From: Hortaea werneckii
Taxonomy: Eukaryota; Ascomycota; Dothideomycetes; Mycosphaerellales; Teratosphaeriaceae
NCBI GenBank assembly: GCA_037044905.1
Contig: JBAOKB010000130.1
Location: 1 to 53,745 of the forward strand
Length of the DNA: 53,745 nucleotides
Reading direction: 5' to 3'
This document shows, piece by piece, positions 43,487-53,745 of this stretch (its first letter is position 1; each line of letters starts with the position of its first letter). Made by a program: the position numbers and the translations under genes. Below the pieces are notes generated by a model, which was not told the origin of the DNA, searched no databases, and saw only the letters and a list, made by a program, of their open reading frames with translations.

Positions 43487-44318
43487 GGCAGAGGTCGCAT
43501 TTCCCTGCAAGTGAATGCTTAGAACATGCCAAGGGATGGAAAGACCGAGTTCTGGGTATTCTGGTTTGGCACTCGACAAAGAAAGGATTTCTTTATGCGG
43601 ATGAGCCAAGGTGGGCTTAAAGCACTGTACGCTTGCAGAGCGTCTCAAAGACACCAGTGTCTAGCGATTGTCCTTCTGCATCGGTTCGTCGCATATCTGC
43701 GATCGAAGCAGTAAGGAGGGATGTTTGAGCGGCTGCATGTGCTTGCATTCCAAGACTGAGCCCGCCAAAACATGGCCTATGGTATGTGATTGTAACACTC
43801 CTAGAATCGAAGCTTGACGGTCATCTTACATCGCATTCAATTGCCTTTGATTTTTCGCCCCTTTTCTTTTTAAGGTCCAATACAGCTGTCAAACGGCTTG
43901 CCCTTCCTTACCCTAATACCTTTCCGAGTCCTATTCGACGTCGAAACAAGTACGGATGAATTCTATCTTAAAGCGCCCCGTATAACCTTCTCTCCCATAG
44001 CATCCTGCCACGCTCTCTCCTGCGGCATTTGGAAAGCACAAGACTGATGTGCAACAAAGGAACGACGTGAGCATCCCGTTAGCGCCAATGTCTCGCCATG
44101 CCAGGAAACAAACGCAAGCTTCAACCGCCCGTTTTTTTGCCAACGAAAGCAAAAAACCCCCAGAATTTCCTAGCCTACTTGGCAACATCTGGACTTCACT
44201 CCATTATTAACCCCTACTCTCTCCCATCTCCTCTCCCTCAAAATATATAATAGTCCCTTTTACAAAAGCCTCACAAGTGACCAAAAAGAGGGAAAAACAA
44301 GTCTGTTTATAGAAGAAG
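43487..44318. other. Divergent region upstream of the SGNH hydrolase
   Basis: An 832-nt region with no coding signal, between the divergently transcribed SGNH hydrolase and the small membrane protein gene. It should hold both promoters. Confidence 0.5.
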
Positions 44319-44666
44319 ATGGCAGAAGCAGAACTCTCCAAACAGAAAAAACTAGCCATCGCAGCGCGGAACCCGCAAACCCCCCAGCACCGCCAGAGTT
44401 CCTTGCTCGCGCGGTGCACGAATCTTTTCGTGCTGTATTTCAACCTCCCCCTCGCCGCGATGGCGTGGTGGATGACTGTCGTGATGGATCGGAAGGCGGT
44501 TCTGCAGGAGTATAATCCGTGGTGGAGGGTTTGCGGGTGGTGTGGAGATAGTAGTGGCGGTGGCGATGAGGAGTGGGAGAAGAGGTGCGGGATGGTGCTG
44601 TCGACGGGCTATTTGGCGCTGTCTACTTTTGTGTTTCCGGCGGTTCAGGCGTGGTTGGAGAAGTGA
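44319..44666 (+). CDS. Small two-helix membrane protein, function unknown
   Basis: A single-exon frame of 115 residues. The N-terminus is charged (MAEAELSKQKKLAIAARN), followed by a hydrophobic segment of about 20 residues (LFVLYFNLPLAAMAWWMTVV), a loop with NPWWRVCGWCGD and Gly/Glu-rich sequence, and a second hydrophobic stretch (GMVLSTGYLALSTFVFPAVQ). I do not recognise the family. The composition suits a small integral membrane protein of an internal compartment. Codon use and the upstream A-rich leader (about 44290-44318) favour a real gene, but no conservation can be checked here. A perfect (AG)24 array begins four nt after the stop codon. Confidence 0.6.
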   Translation: MAEAELSKQKKLAIAARNPQTPQHRQSSLLARCTNLFVLYFNLPLAAMAWWMTVVMDRKAVLQEYNPWWRVCGWCGDSSGGGDEEWEKRCGMVLSTGYLALSTFVFPAVQAWLEK

Positions 44667-44667
44667 T

Positions 44668-44721
<54 letters not shown>

Positions 44722-45421
44722 CGGAGGTTAGGAAGGGAAAGGGAAAGGAGGTGGAGAGGGAGAGTCGGCCTGGGTTTGATATTGCTACCCACTGGGAACA
44801 ATTTTCCTACATACTTCTGACTAGACATCTCCCAACTGTTTAATGCTTAGCGAAGCAAATAGCAGAATAGTCCTGTATTTCTTGAGGCGGAAGCAAGATC
44901 AAAGGCCCCCGCTTACTCGCACTCTCACGCTACAGAAAACTGCGACGTTCTTGTTCTGACCTAAACCAATAAGGAGACAGATAATTAACAGGAAGAACGG
45001 ACATGGAAGTGTTTTGATCATTGCAAAACGCGATATTTGCCCTCGCTAAGGAAAGAAAGAAGAGACGATCCAAATTTTGAGCGCCCTGCGTCCTCGCCTC
45101 CTATGCATTGACATACGATGCAAGCACATTCCAGATCCAAGAAGACCGATTGTACCTGGTTATACGGCGCGAGGAAAAGATCTAGGAGCGGCAATTCCAT
45201 TCTGCATGAAGTATTCCTAACGGTGCTTCTCCCGATATACAAAAAATCACCCAACCCCAATGAACCGGCAGAAACCCCAAAAAAGCGCCTCGCTAATCAC
45301 ATAACGCGCGATCGACACGCCAAACCCTTCCCTTTCCTCCAGCAGCAGTAAGAAGAGGTAAGTCGTGGCAACAAGCGAAGGAGTAATAACTCTTTACGTT
45401 CTCCCCGCCATCAATCTCCTC
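44667..45421. other. Convergent gap between small membrane protein and NAD kinase
   Basis: No gene is recognised. The (AG)24 array occupies the left end. The rest should be the 3' regions of the two converging transcripts. Confidence 0.5.
44671..44718 (+). repeat. (AG)24 microsatellite
   Basis: An uninterrupted 48-bp AG dinucleotide array that starts immediately downstream of the small membrane-protein gene, in a convergent gap. It would be highly length-polymorphic. Confidence 0.93.
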
Positions 45422-47389
45422 CTACCTCGCCTGCCCACCCCCAAACCTCGCACCCTTCTCCGTCCGCCCCGCCTCGCTATTCGTGCGCGCATACCCCGAA
45501 TCGTGAAAACTCCCCACTGTACCTTCTCCGTTTCCACTCCCACTCCCACTCCCACCTCCACCCCCCGCATTCTCCTCCTCAGCAAAATCAATATCAAACT
45601 CCGGCTCCCCCTGTCCCTCCAACCCCTCACCCTCCTCGCCCTCCTTCTCATCATCAACAAAATCCGCGCCGTCCCCCTCCCCATGCCCCGCGGCGCCACC
45701 CGCCCACTCCTTCTGCTCCGCGGCGCGCGTATTCCAGCGCAGCGTGCGGGAGATACTATCGAACCACTCGAGGGGCTGGCCCATGACGGTGGGGAAAGGG
45801 TAAGCGGAAGCGCGGACGACGACCTCGTCGCCGCGGCCGAGCTCGACGCGGCCTTTGCCGTCGAAGGAGACGAAGGCGCCGCCGCGGCCGGAGGCCGGCA
45901 GGGAGACTTTCAGCGCCATGTCGTCGTTTAGTAGCATGGGGCGGAAGGAGAGGGTGTGCGGGCAGATTGGGGTGAGGAGGATGGCGGGGATGTCCGGGTG
46001 CACGAGCGAGCCGCCGGCGGACAGGCTGTAGGCTGTGGAGCCGGTGGGGGTGGAGAGGATGATGCCGTCGGCGGAGATGCGGGTTAGGAGGCTGTCGTTG
46101 GCGTAGAGGTCGAGACTGCTGATGTAGGAGGAAGGGCCGCGGTCGATGACGAGCTCGTTGAGGACTTCGTGGGTTTCGCCTTCGATTTTGTCGGCGGTGT
46201 GGTGGGAGCTGGAGTTGCCGCTGGTGGTGGGGCTGTTGGCCGCGGTGGTGGAGAGGCTGGCTGAGGAGCTTGCGGCGGTATTGTTGCTTCTGTTGGGGAG
46301 CTGAGAGGCTGCGGAGCGGTACACGGTGCAGGTGAAACGCATCCGCATGTTGATCCGCATCCCAGAGTCGCCCATAGTGTGATTTAATTGACGCTTGTAC
46401 TGCTCGAAATCAAAATTCGTCAAGAAACCGAGACTGCCTAGGGAGAAAGCCAGCACAGGCGGAACGATCCTCTGGAACAGCCAGGAAGTGAAAAGCACCG
46501 TCCCATCACCCCCAAGCGTGATGACCAGATCAAAAAGCTCCGGCTGCTCGAGACAGAGGGCCGGGGTCCAGAAATGCAGCATGTCCTGGTACCGTTCATC
46601 CTTCTCCAGAATCTTCGCCAGCCCAAACCGCCGTGACTTCCGCAGCTTCGAGTCCACCCAGACATTGACCCCGACGTCGCGCCCATACCGCGGCGTCTCC
46701 AGCAGCCAACCCGTCAACTCGTTCGTCAACTCCACCAGCTTATTATCCCGCGCCTTCGTAATAATCATGACATTCCTGACAGCCCTCTTAAGCGGGCGCC
46801 GCTGCAGCTGTCGCGAGACTTCCCGTACGCTGGCCGCCGTCTGCATCAGCCGACTGTGCGAGATGTGGTCGTCGGACTTGATCTCCTCCAACACACGATC
46901 AATGTCCACGGCGTCGCCGAACCGCTTGTGAAAGTAGCAAGGGGAGGTCAAAGCCGCCAGCCGCGCAAAACTCGGCGTCGTGCTCGCAAAGCTGAATTTG
47001 TTGATCGCTGCGCTCAAGCCTTCGGCTTCGCGGGCGGTGATGCCGCCTCTGTTTCTGCTTCCTCCCGTGCCTCCTCCTCCTCCGCTCCCGTTCCCACCGT
47101 CGCCATCGCATCCCGCCCCATCCAATTGCGCCCGTTGCTCGGAAGCCAACTGCGCAGCGAAGACCTGGGGGGCCGGCATGGGGATACCGTGGGCGCCGGT
47201 GCTGAAGCGGCGGGGGGTGCTGTCGAATGCGGGGAAGCCATTGGGACGGTCGAAAGAATCGCGGCGGATGGGAGTGCGCTGGAAGGCTTCGGCTAGGGCA
47301 GAGCGTGGCGGGGTCCCGGTGCCGGTGCTGCTTTGTTCGCCATGAAGCCGGGGGGTGCCGGGCGTGGTGTTGGATTTCTTCTCAGCCAT
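45422..47389 (-). CDS. UTR1: NAD(+) kinase, Utr1-type
   Basis: A single-exon frame of 655 residues. The N-terminal 150 or so residues are low in complexity. A conserved helix-rich section follows (PCYFHKRFGDAVDIDRVLEE, then NVMIITKARDNKLVELTNEL). The catalytic NAD-kinase fold shows VITLGGDGTVLFTSWLFQ with GGDGT at 293-297, LGSLGFLTNF, the substrate-binding N411-E412 in NELVIDRGPS, ISADGIILSTPTGSTAYSLS, and GGSLVHPDIPAILLTPICPH. The enzyme phosphorylates NAD with ATP to make NADP, in the cytosol or nucleus for Utr1-type proteins; no mitochondrial presequence is evident. A Ser/Thr/Asn-rich insert of about 40 residues (about 370-405) interrupts the catalytic domain between strands. The C-terminal 100 residues are acidic and Gly-rich. 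Confidence 0.95.
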   Translation of the reverse strand: MAEKKSNTTPGTPRLHGEQSSTGTGTPPRSALAEAFQRTPIRRDSFDRPNGFPAFDSTPRRFSTGAHGIPMPAPQVFAAQLASEQRAQLDGAGCDGDGGNGSGGGGGTGGSRNRGGITAREAEGLSAAINKFSFASTTPSFARLAALTSPCYFHKRFGDAVDIDRVLEEIKSDDHISHSRLMQTAASVREVSRQLQRRPLKRAVRNVMIITKARDNKLVELTNELTGWLLETPRYGRDVGVNVWVDSKLRKSRRFGLAKILEKDERYQDMLHFWTPALCLEQPELFDLVITLGGDGTVLFTSWLFQRIVPPVLAFSLGSLGFLTNFDFEQYKRQLNHTMGDSGMRINMRMRFTCTVYRSAASQLPNRSNNTAASSSASLSTTAANSPTTSGNSSSHHTADKIEGETHEVLNELVIDRGPSSYISSLDLYANDSLLTRISADGIILSTPTGSTAYSLSAGGSLVHPDIPAILLTPICPHTLSFRPMLLNDDMALKVSLPASGRGGAFVSFDGKGRVELGRGDEVVVRASAYPFPTVMGQPLEWFDSISRTLRWNTRAAEQKEWAGGAAGHGEGDGADFVDDEKEGEEGEGLEGQGEPEFDIDFAEEENAGGGGGSGSGSGNGEGTVGSFHDSGYARTNSEAGRTEKGARFGGGQAR

Positions 47390-48412
47390 GGCGATGGGGA
47401 GTTTGGTGCGCTCGGGGGGAGCGCAGAATGTCCTCCAAAATGTGTTCCGATGCTTATATGTCGGTTAGGAGGAAATCAAGGTAGGTAGGGAGATTATCCA
47501 AAGTAAGGTCAGCTGTCTCCGACGGCGGTGTCGGGGGGCAAGAATGGCTCTCGGATGAGGGAGGGACTCGGTCACTGTGGAGCAGCGCTCGCTGGCTCTG
47601 GTGTGGATTGCGCTACCGTCGCCGACTTCGCGAGTAGGAATGAGACATAGTGCGAGTGTGAAGATGTAGGACACCAGAGTGGAATGCTGAGATAATGCTT
47701 TGCTAACACTTCTTCATCTGGAGAGAGACGGGAGGACTTTGACGAGGCTGACTTCGACGCTACGACATCATGCAGGCCGAGAGACGGAGTTACTAGTAAA
47801 CGCCCGCCGACGCGGCTAATTGCATCAACGTCCCGATGCCGACTCAGACTCGACGGTGGAAATATACACATGTATGTTTATACAAAACGTAAGACTTCTG
47901 GGTGACAACATCGGTTCTCAACTATGAGCAGTCACAAGAAGAATCTCTTACAACTGAGTAGACACAAGGGCCAAGAAAAGAAGGGTAGGATAGGTATCGA
48001 TCTTGCCCCTTCCTCGCACAGCGCTCGTACTCCGCCACTAAGTCCTACAACTAACTACATGTTCCTTGTGATTCATGATACATGCATACCTTCCTTCCCC
48101 TTTCCCCATCCTTCATCTGCTCTCCTTTCCCTTTTCTCCCTGGCAGGCGTCTCGACGCGACGACGACACGATGCCCATCTCTAATGAACCACACCCACCC
48201 TCCCTGTCAAAGAAAAAAGAACCTCCAGTATCAAGACATCTAGCACAGGATCGACGCCCAGCGCTCCTTGCATGCACACACCAGCCCATTTTGTCAACTC
48301 AAATCAAAATAAGACACCCACAAAGAGGCTGTGCAGTAAAGATACCTCCGTCCCGCCATCGACCCACTTTCTTGGGGGAAAGGAAAAGCAAGAAGAAGAA
48401 AAGAAAAACCAC
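47390..48412. other. NAD kinase promoter and POM1 3' flank
   Basis: A 1-kb region with no recognised gene between two minus-strand genes. It should hold the NAD kinase promoter on its left side and the POM1 transcript end on its right. I see no clear control element. Confidence 0.5.
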
Positions 48413-51400
48413 TCAAGCCCTCCACCGACTAGTCCCAGCATTCCCCGCCCCGCCATGGCTCATACTCGCGCTCGCCGCAGCGGCGGCCATATTCCCGCTC
48501 GCGGTCCTCTGTCCGGGCATGAGTCCCCCACCACCACCGGCACCGCCTGTTAGAACAGCACCATTAGCGCCGCGCTTACTCCCCGCCGCCGTCGACGCGG
48601 CCGCATTGCCGATCGAAGGCGGCGCCAGGCTCTGACGTCTGCTGCTATTTGCGTTACCGGCGCCTCCGGCGGAAGGTTTCGAGGGCGAAGCCTGCGGGGC
48701 ATTGGCCGCAGTAGACGCAGCAGGGGGGAAGATACTGCGGATGGTGGAAGTTTGCTGCTGCGGGGTCGAGGACTCCTGAAGGCCGGCTGAGGCTTTGGTT
48801 TTGGAGATGGCGGGGGTGGTCTGGGCATGTTGCTGGGCGGCGAAAGCGTTGCGTTTGACGGGGGAGCTGGCCGGGGCGTTCGTGCCGTTGGCGACGGCGG
48901 CAGCGGTGGGACCTGCGGCCGTCGAGCGCGCGCGCGGGGCTCTGCGCGCTTCGTCGGGGATTCCGGGGCGGGCGTTCAGGGTCGTGTTGGTGATGAAGGG
49001 GTGGCTGATGGCCTCGCTAGGCTTCATGCGGCGGTCGGGATCCCAGCGCAGGCAGCGCGCGATGAAGTCCACGAACGCATCGTCGTCCGTTTTCAGCGCC
49101 TGGGCTAGAGTCTTACTGCTCGGTCGTCTTCTCCGGCCCTTGCTGCTAACAGTGACGCGCGGCTTGCCGACCGAGTCGAAGAACAGCTTCTTCCTCGTGC
49201 AACGCTCCACGAGGTGTCGGTCCGGCGGACCGAAAATCTCCATAATACAGGCGAGTTGCTCCTGCTCGTTTTCTCCGGGGAAGATCGGATACCCAGTCCA
49301 AAGCTCGGCGAGGATGCAGCCGAAAGACCACATGTCGATTCCGAGACCGTAGGAAGATCCTAAGATCACCTCGGGGGATCGGTAGAAACGGGATTGGATG
49401 TACGTATACACCTTCTCTTCCTCCTTACAGCTGGAACCAAAGTCGATGACGCGGACGTCGGCCTTGCGCGCTTCGCAGAGTAAGATATTCTCAGGCTTGA
49501 GATCGCAGTGAATAATGCGCTTCTGCTGGAGAAGGATCAGACAGGCGAGCAATTGTCGGGAGAAGCGGCGGATGAGGGGCAGAGAGAACCCGGTAAAGTT
49601 GTGAGCACGGATGAGTTCGTAGAGGTTGATGCTCAGACAGGGCGTTACGATGCAGAGGTGATTGCGGAAGTAGAAAGAGCCGGTAATTGATAAAGTGGCG
49701 TAAGAGCCGTCAGGGTCCTATCAATCATACTGTCAGTCTTGCAACTCGAACGCGTCAAGATGGTATGTATACTCACCCACTCGCCCAGGCGACCAAGGAT
49801 GCCAACCTCGACCAGGGCCTGCTGGTGAAACCTCTTCTTGTTCCGGATAATTTTGACAGCAACGACACCTCCTTCCTTGTGATCGACACATCGCACCACT
49901 TGCCCGAAAGACCCTTTGCCGAGCACATCGATAACTTCGTACCTGTACGCCAGATGATCGCCCAGGACAATGTTGTAGTCGCCTCTCTCGTCATCGTACC
50001 CGTAATTGCCGTTCTTGCTGCCATCGGATGGCGTAGCTCCCATGGGCGAAGTCAGCGATCCAATAATCTTCTTCGCATTACGCGTTCCAGTGAAGAAGAC
50101 GCCGTCCTTGTCGTAATCGACGATTTCACCACGCTCGAAAATATTGAGGGCGCAATGCCGGTCGTGCAAGCACGAGAGGGGACTCATGGGAGGCCTGGCC
50201 GTAGCGCGCGCTTTAAGGGCTTCCGTTTCCTTTGCGGCAACGTCCACATCGCGTCGTTTCTGTGAAAGTCGTTTCATTTCGTCATCAGCAGAGAAGTCGT
50301 CTTTATCCTTGACAATGGCAGAGATGGTACTGGACGCTGCCTTGTTGTGCTTAGGAGCGGTCGTAGGTTTGGCAATGGATGTACCATTGGTTGCCGACCG
50401 TTGACCACTCTGAGCCCCTGCGCCAAAGTTGGCCCAGCTGGTTGCTCGGCTACCTGACGAGGTCACCGGCTGAGGGCCGTGTTCGGAACGTAAAGCCCTG
50501 GTCTTCGCTGCGACGGGGTGCTGCTGGATCGACTGCTCGGCCTCGCCATTGACAGCATTTTGCTGAGGTGAATCGATAGTGCTCTTCCTCTTCGATTCGT
50601 CCAAGCTCGGCCTTGCACTGCCAGTGCCACCAACTTGGAGCAACTGAGATGACTGCAAGTTGGATACGTCGCCGCTCCATGTTTGGCTCGTAGGCAATCC
50701 GCCGGCTTTCGTCGTTGGTGGCGGAGGCATTTGGCTTCTTCTCTGCTGCGCAATGGAGAGTTTGTCACCGGTTTCGTGCGCTTTCTGCTCTCGTTGCTTC
50801 TCCGCCCTGTCTGCAAGGCTGGATGCGTCTGCTGTAGGCATTGCTGGGCTCGGCTGCCCGGTTTGGTTTGAACTTTTGTGCTCAGGATGCTGAGCAGCCT
50901 TGCTACTGCTCCTCCGCCACCCAAGGCTCAGTTTCCTCCTTAAACCCCCACTTTCTTTCTTGCCTCCGGGGACTTCAGGCAAGTGACGAGCGGGTGGCTG
51001 CTCAACGACAGGACTTTCACCACTTGAAGGTGTGCCAACCTTGGCACTAGTCTGTGTCGTTGAGACATGACCGCTAGTTTTCGGCCTCGCCACAGCACCA
51101 GGATCTTGCCTCTGCTTAGTTCCACGAAGGTTTAGATGCTCGGCAAAGACACCAAGGTCATAATCATCCCCGATCGACCCATTGCCGCCGGAATACGCGC
51201 TACTATAGTCACCACTGGCTGCTCTCGCCTGTAATTTGGCAAACTCCCCAGAACCCTTAGGTAGACTGCCAGAAGCAAACGGCGTGATACCTCTTCCAAG
51301 CTTCTTGCCCGAAATCGGCATACCGGAGCTCCGCTTACCTCCTACTCCTACACCACCGGCCGTATCGGGGTCCGAAGAGTCATCAAAGAAGCGTGTGCTC

Positions 51401-53745
51401 ATGCCTGGATCTTCAAATCCTCCCGTAGCGTCTCTCAAAGCATGATGACTGGAACTGCTTCGCAAGCCCTTCGCCGCCTCATCGTGGCGCTTCCAAAAGG
51501 TGGCTTTTGAAGCTGTCATTGGCGTGGAAGGGGTTTTAGTTGCCATGCGTCGCGGTTCGGGTGTGTGGGCGGTGTTGTAGTCTGCTCTCTGCTCAACCTC
51601 TTTTGTGGGGTGAGGGAGCGACGCTGGAGTCTTCGGGACTTGCTGCTGCTGCTGCGACGAGGCCGACGAAAATTTGCTGCTTAGTGGCATCAAGTTCAAG
51701 GGCGGAAGCCGCAGAGGCTGGAGATTGTTATTACGCCGGCCGGTCGGATCAGGCTGCGGCCTGGAGGAAGTGCTCGCCATGCGACTCCCAGCAGTCGTCG
51801 CAGCTCCACTGGAAGGCAGTGCACTCGAAGGCACCCCAAGCGTGCTCTGTCGTTTGTGTCCGCGGTTGATTTCTCCTGACCGCTTTCCTTCCGTGCCACT
51901 CTGTCTGGTCAATTCTAGACTTCCTCTTGGCGACGGGTTGGCGGTAGCAGGTGCCGAAGGTGGCAATAGGGAACCACGGCTGTCAAAGTCACTCGACTCG
52001 ACCCCAAGACCCAGCGATTTGCCAGATGGGCTGGGAAAGTATTGACTGGAATCATACTCATTGGGGCTCTCGTAGGCCTTCGGTATGGCAGGTACGGGGG
52101 GTACTAACTCGTTGTCGTCCTGCGATTGCGTCATGAATTGGTTGTCTTGGCGCGACAGAGACGCCGTACTTCCACTTCTTGGCTTCGGAGTAGGCAGGCG
52201 GCTGCTTGAATTATCCCTACTAAGCAAAGACTGATAGCTCGACTTGGAGCTGACACTTCCTGGCCTCGCCTGCCGAGTAGTCACGCCACCAGCTGCAGCG
52301 TCTGGCCAAGCACTCTGAACTGTACTGGGAGGAAGATTTGGAAATTGGGTAATTCTTTCTGGGCTAGCTCGAGCACTGCCAGAATTGTTACTTGTTCTCC
52401 TGGGTATGAAGCTTGGAGAAGGTTGTGCCACTCGTGGTACGTCTGCAGCACCAGGTCCCTTTGCGGGCCAAGCAGAATTATGCTGTAAATCCTCGTTCGG
52501 CATTGGGGGGCCAGACGCCTTTGGCAAGTTCGCAGACGGCATCGGCATGGGTGGTGCGTTAGCCATGGACATGCGTTTGATCCGCCGGGCATCGGTAGGC
52601 GAAATGGTACGAGCACCAAGTCCACTGGCACGCCCCGATACGGTCGACTGTCGCTTGCTTGTAGAGTTACCGGATGAGGGAGTGAGGGCGCGGTCTCGAC
52701 TACCTTGCGACTTGGCACCACGGCCAGCACGATCAGCGCGGTCAGGAGTATCGGGGTTAAGATTGAAGTTGGTCGCAGCATTGGCGTCACGAGGCGGCGC
52801 TTGCATACTTTTGACTCTTGCAGCCCGGCTTTGCGTATTTGCTGTCGATGGGGCAAGTCTCGGCAGATCCTGGCTCTCTGCTGAGTTGGTGTGATGGAAA
52901 TTGGGCTGGCGTGATTTGCTCAGTGAGGTTGTACGCTTAGGACCTGACTGCTGGTGAGGTGGTGCGGCATCAGACGACACGTTCGAGGTGGGAATGGACC
53001 CTTGCGTGCTCCCACTGCCATGCCTCTCGCTCATGGCATTAGAGATTGCTGCGGACCCAGTGATGCTTTTACGCGGAGCTCGCGCAGCAGGATTCCCCGC
53101 CTGTGGCGTAGCATGCAAAGAAGGAGTGGTCGTAGAGCTCGGCATGGTATTTTGTCTCTTCGTCCTCACACTCAGATGGGGCTGAGAGGAGCTCGGCGGA
53201 AGCGATTGATCTGGTGCCTTCTGCTGTAGAGTCTGGTTCTTCGCTGCCGAGGGCTGACCAGACACCAATTTCTTCCTGAAGCTCACCGATCGACTATGGC
53301 CGCCCTGCTTCCCCTCCGCTGCCTGCGAACCATCATTCTCCTGTCTGTCTCTGCTTCCAGTCGTGACTTTGGCCTGCAAGCTCGATGTGCCACGTGCCCT
53401 TGGCATTGTGTCTGGCCTTTGTGTCGTGTTGGGTTCAGGCTCTTTTGGCAATGCACGGCCACCGCTATGGGTGGGAAACTCGCTCAGCAACGGGCTCGTC
53501 CAGTTTGGGTCAGTAATGGAGCTTTGGAAGTCATCAAAGTTCATCGTCGGCACGAAGTCGAAGCCATCGTGAGCCTTTTCCGCAGGAGTGGTGGGAGAGT
53601 CTGTCTCCTCGGCAGACGAGTGCTGGGGTTGCTGGGCGGAAGGTAGGCGGCCCCGGAACTCGGAGAACTTGGAAGTCGGCGGGAGGGAGTGGTTGTTCGA
53701 GAAGGAGCGAGAGTTGGCAGCAGCGGGTGGAGGTTGCGCGGCGGT
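48413..53745 (-). CDS. POM1: DYRK-family polarity kinase Pom1 (5' end outside window)
   Basis: Exons on the minus strand are 49777 to beyond the right edge (at least 53745) and 48413-49717, with a 59-nt intron. The frame stays open to the window edge, so the start codon is not seen; 1757 residues are visible. Residues 1 to about 1200 of the visible part are Ser/Pro/Arg-rich and disordered. The DYRK-type kinase region follows: the DYRK homology segment (EIVDYDKDGVFFTGTRNAKK), YEVIDVLGKGSFGQVVRCVD at about 1269, VAVKIIRNK, HCDLKPENILL, VIDFGSSC, the YTYIQSRFYRSPEV activation loop with the self-phosphorylated YxY, and SFGCILAELWTGYPIFPG. The C-tail is Ala/Ser-rich. Pom1 makes cortical gradients that control cell polarity and division site in S. 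pombe, and is the best-matching subfamily; other DYRKs such as Yak1 are less likely given the long basic N-terminus. Confidence 0.92.

Overview
The window is a 53.7-kb piece of a filamentous ascomycete nuclear chromosome. Pezizomycotina is clear and Dothideomycetes is likely, but the class is inferred from overall gene style. The supporting evidence is short spliceosomal introns (about 50-175 nt, GT-AG, often with a CTAAC/CTGAC-like branch site), long Ser/Pro/Gln-rich protein tails, and a fungal gene set: group I G-alpha, PTH11-type rhodopsin-domain protein, Mnn9 mannosyltransferase and a Pom1-type DYRK kinase. There are no bacterial features. I see no transposon open reading frame, no CRISPR array, and no tRNA or rRNA gene.

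Layout, left to right. A paxillin-like LIM protein (+, 237-2801) is followed by a 3-kb leader region and the three-exon G-alpha gene (+, 5802-6988). Then come the Mis13/Dsn1 kinetochore gene (+, 9041-10972) and, convergent to it, ribosomal protein L5 (-, 12567-13654). A Gln/Asn-rich protein (-, 14792-16435) diverges from a four-exon free methionine-R-sulfoxide reductase (+, 18198-18918), which converges on MNN9 (-, 20182-21688). A C2H2 zinc-finger gene (+, 23920-25265) converges on a seven-transmembrane rhodopsin-domain gene (-, 25813-27473). A geranylgeranyl-diphosphate synthase with a very long N-terminal extension (-, 29942-32173) diverges from a coiled-coil golgin-like protein (+, 33529-35381). 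NHP2 (-, 36167-37078), a six-exon sugar transporter (-, 37791-40039) and a secreted SGNH hydrolase (-, 42683-43486) follow. The right part holds a small membrane protein (+, 44319-44666), an NAD kinase (-, 45422-47389) and the DYRK kinase Pom1 (-, 48413 to beyond the right edge).

The genes are mostly single-copy housekeeping functions: signalling and polarity (G-alpha, Pom1, LIM), chromosome segregation (Mis13), ribosome biogenesis (RPL5, NHP2), Golgi mannan synthesis (MNN9), isoprenoid and NADP supply (GGPPS, NAD kinase), and oxidative repair (fRMsr). They do not form an operon or a recognisable metabolic cluster; the GGPPS has no terpene cyclase neighbour. Exon joins were worked out by hand. 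For every spliced gene the reading frame closes exactly and the family motifs continue across the junctions.

I did not find a convincing new biological system. The most unusual sequence-level pattern is that all four dG/dC homopolymers of 30 bp or more lie in intergenic gaps between convergent genes. The other two convergent gaps carry poly(T) or an (AG)24 array instead. Other points worth a look are an ATG-only first coding exon, a 7-codon terminal exon, low-complexity inserts inside two catalytic domains, and a perfect 13-bp inverted repeat.
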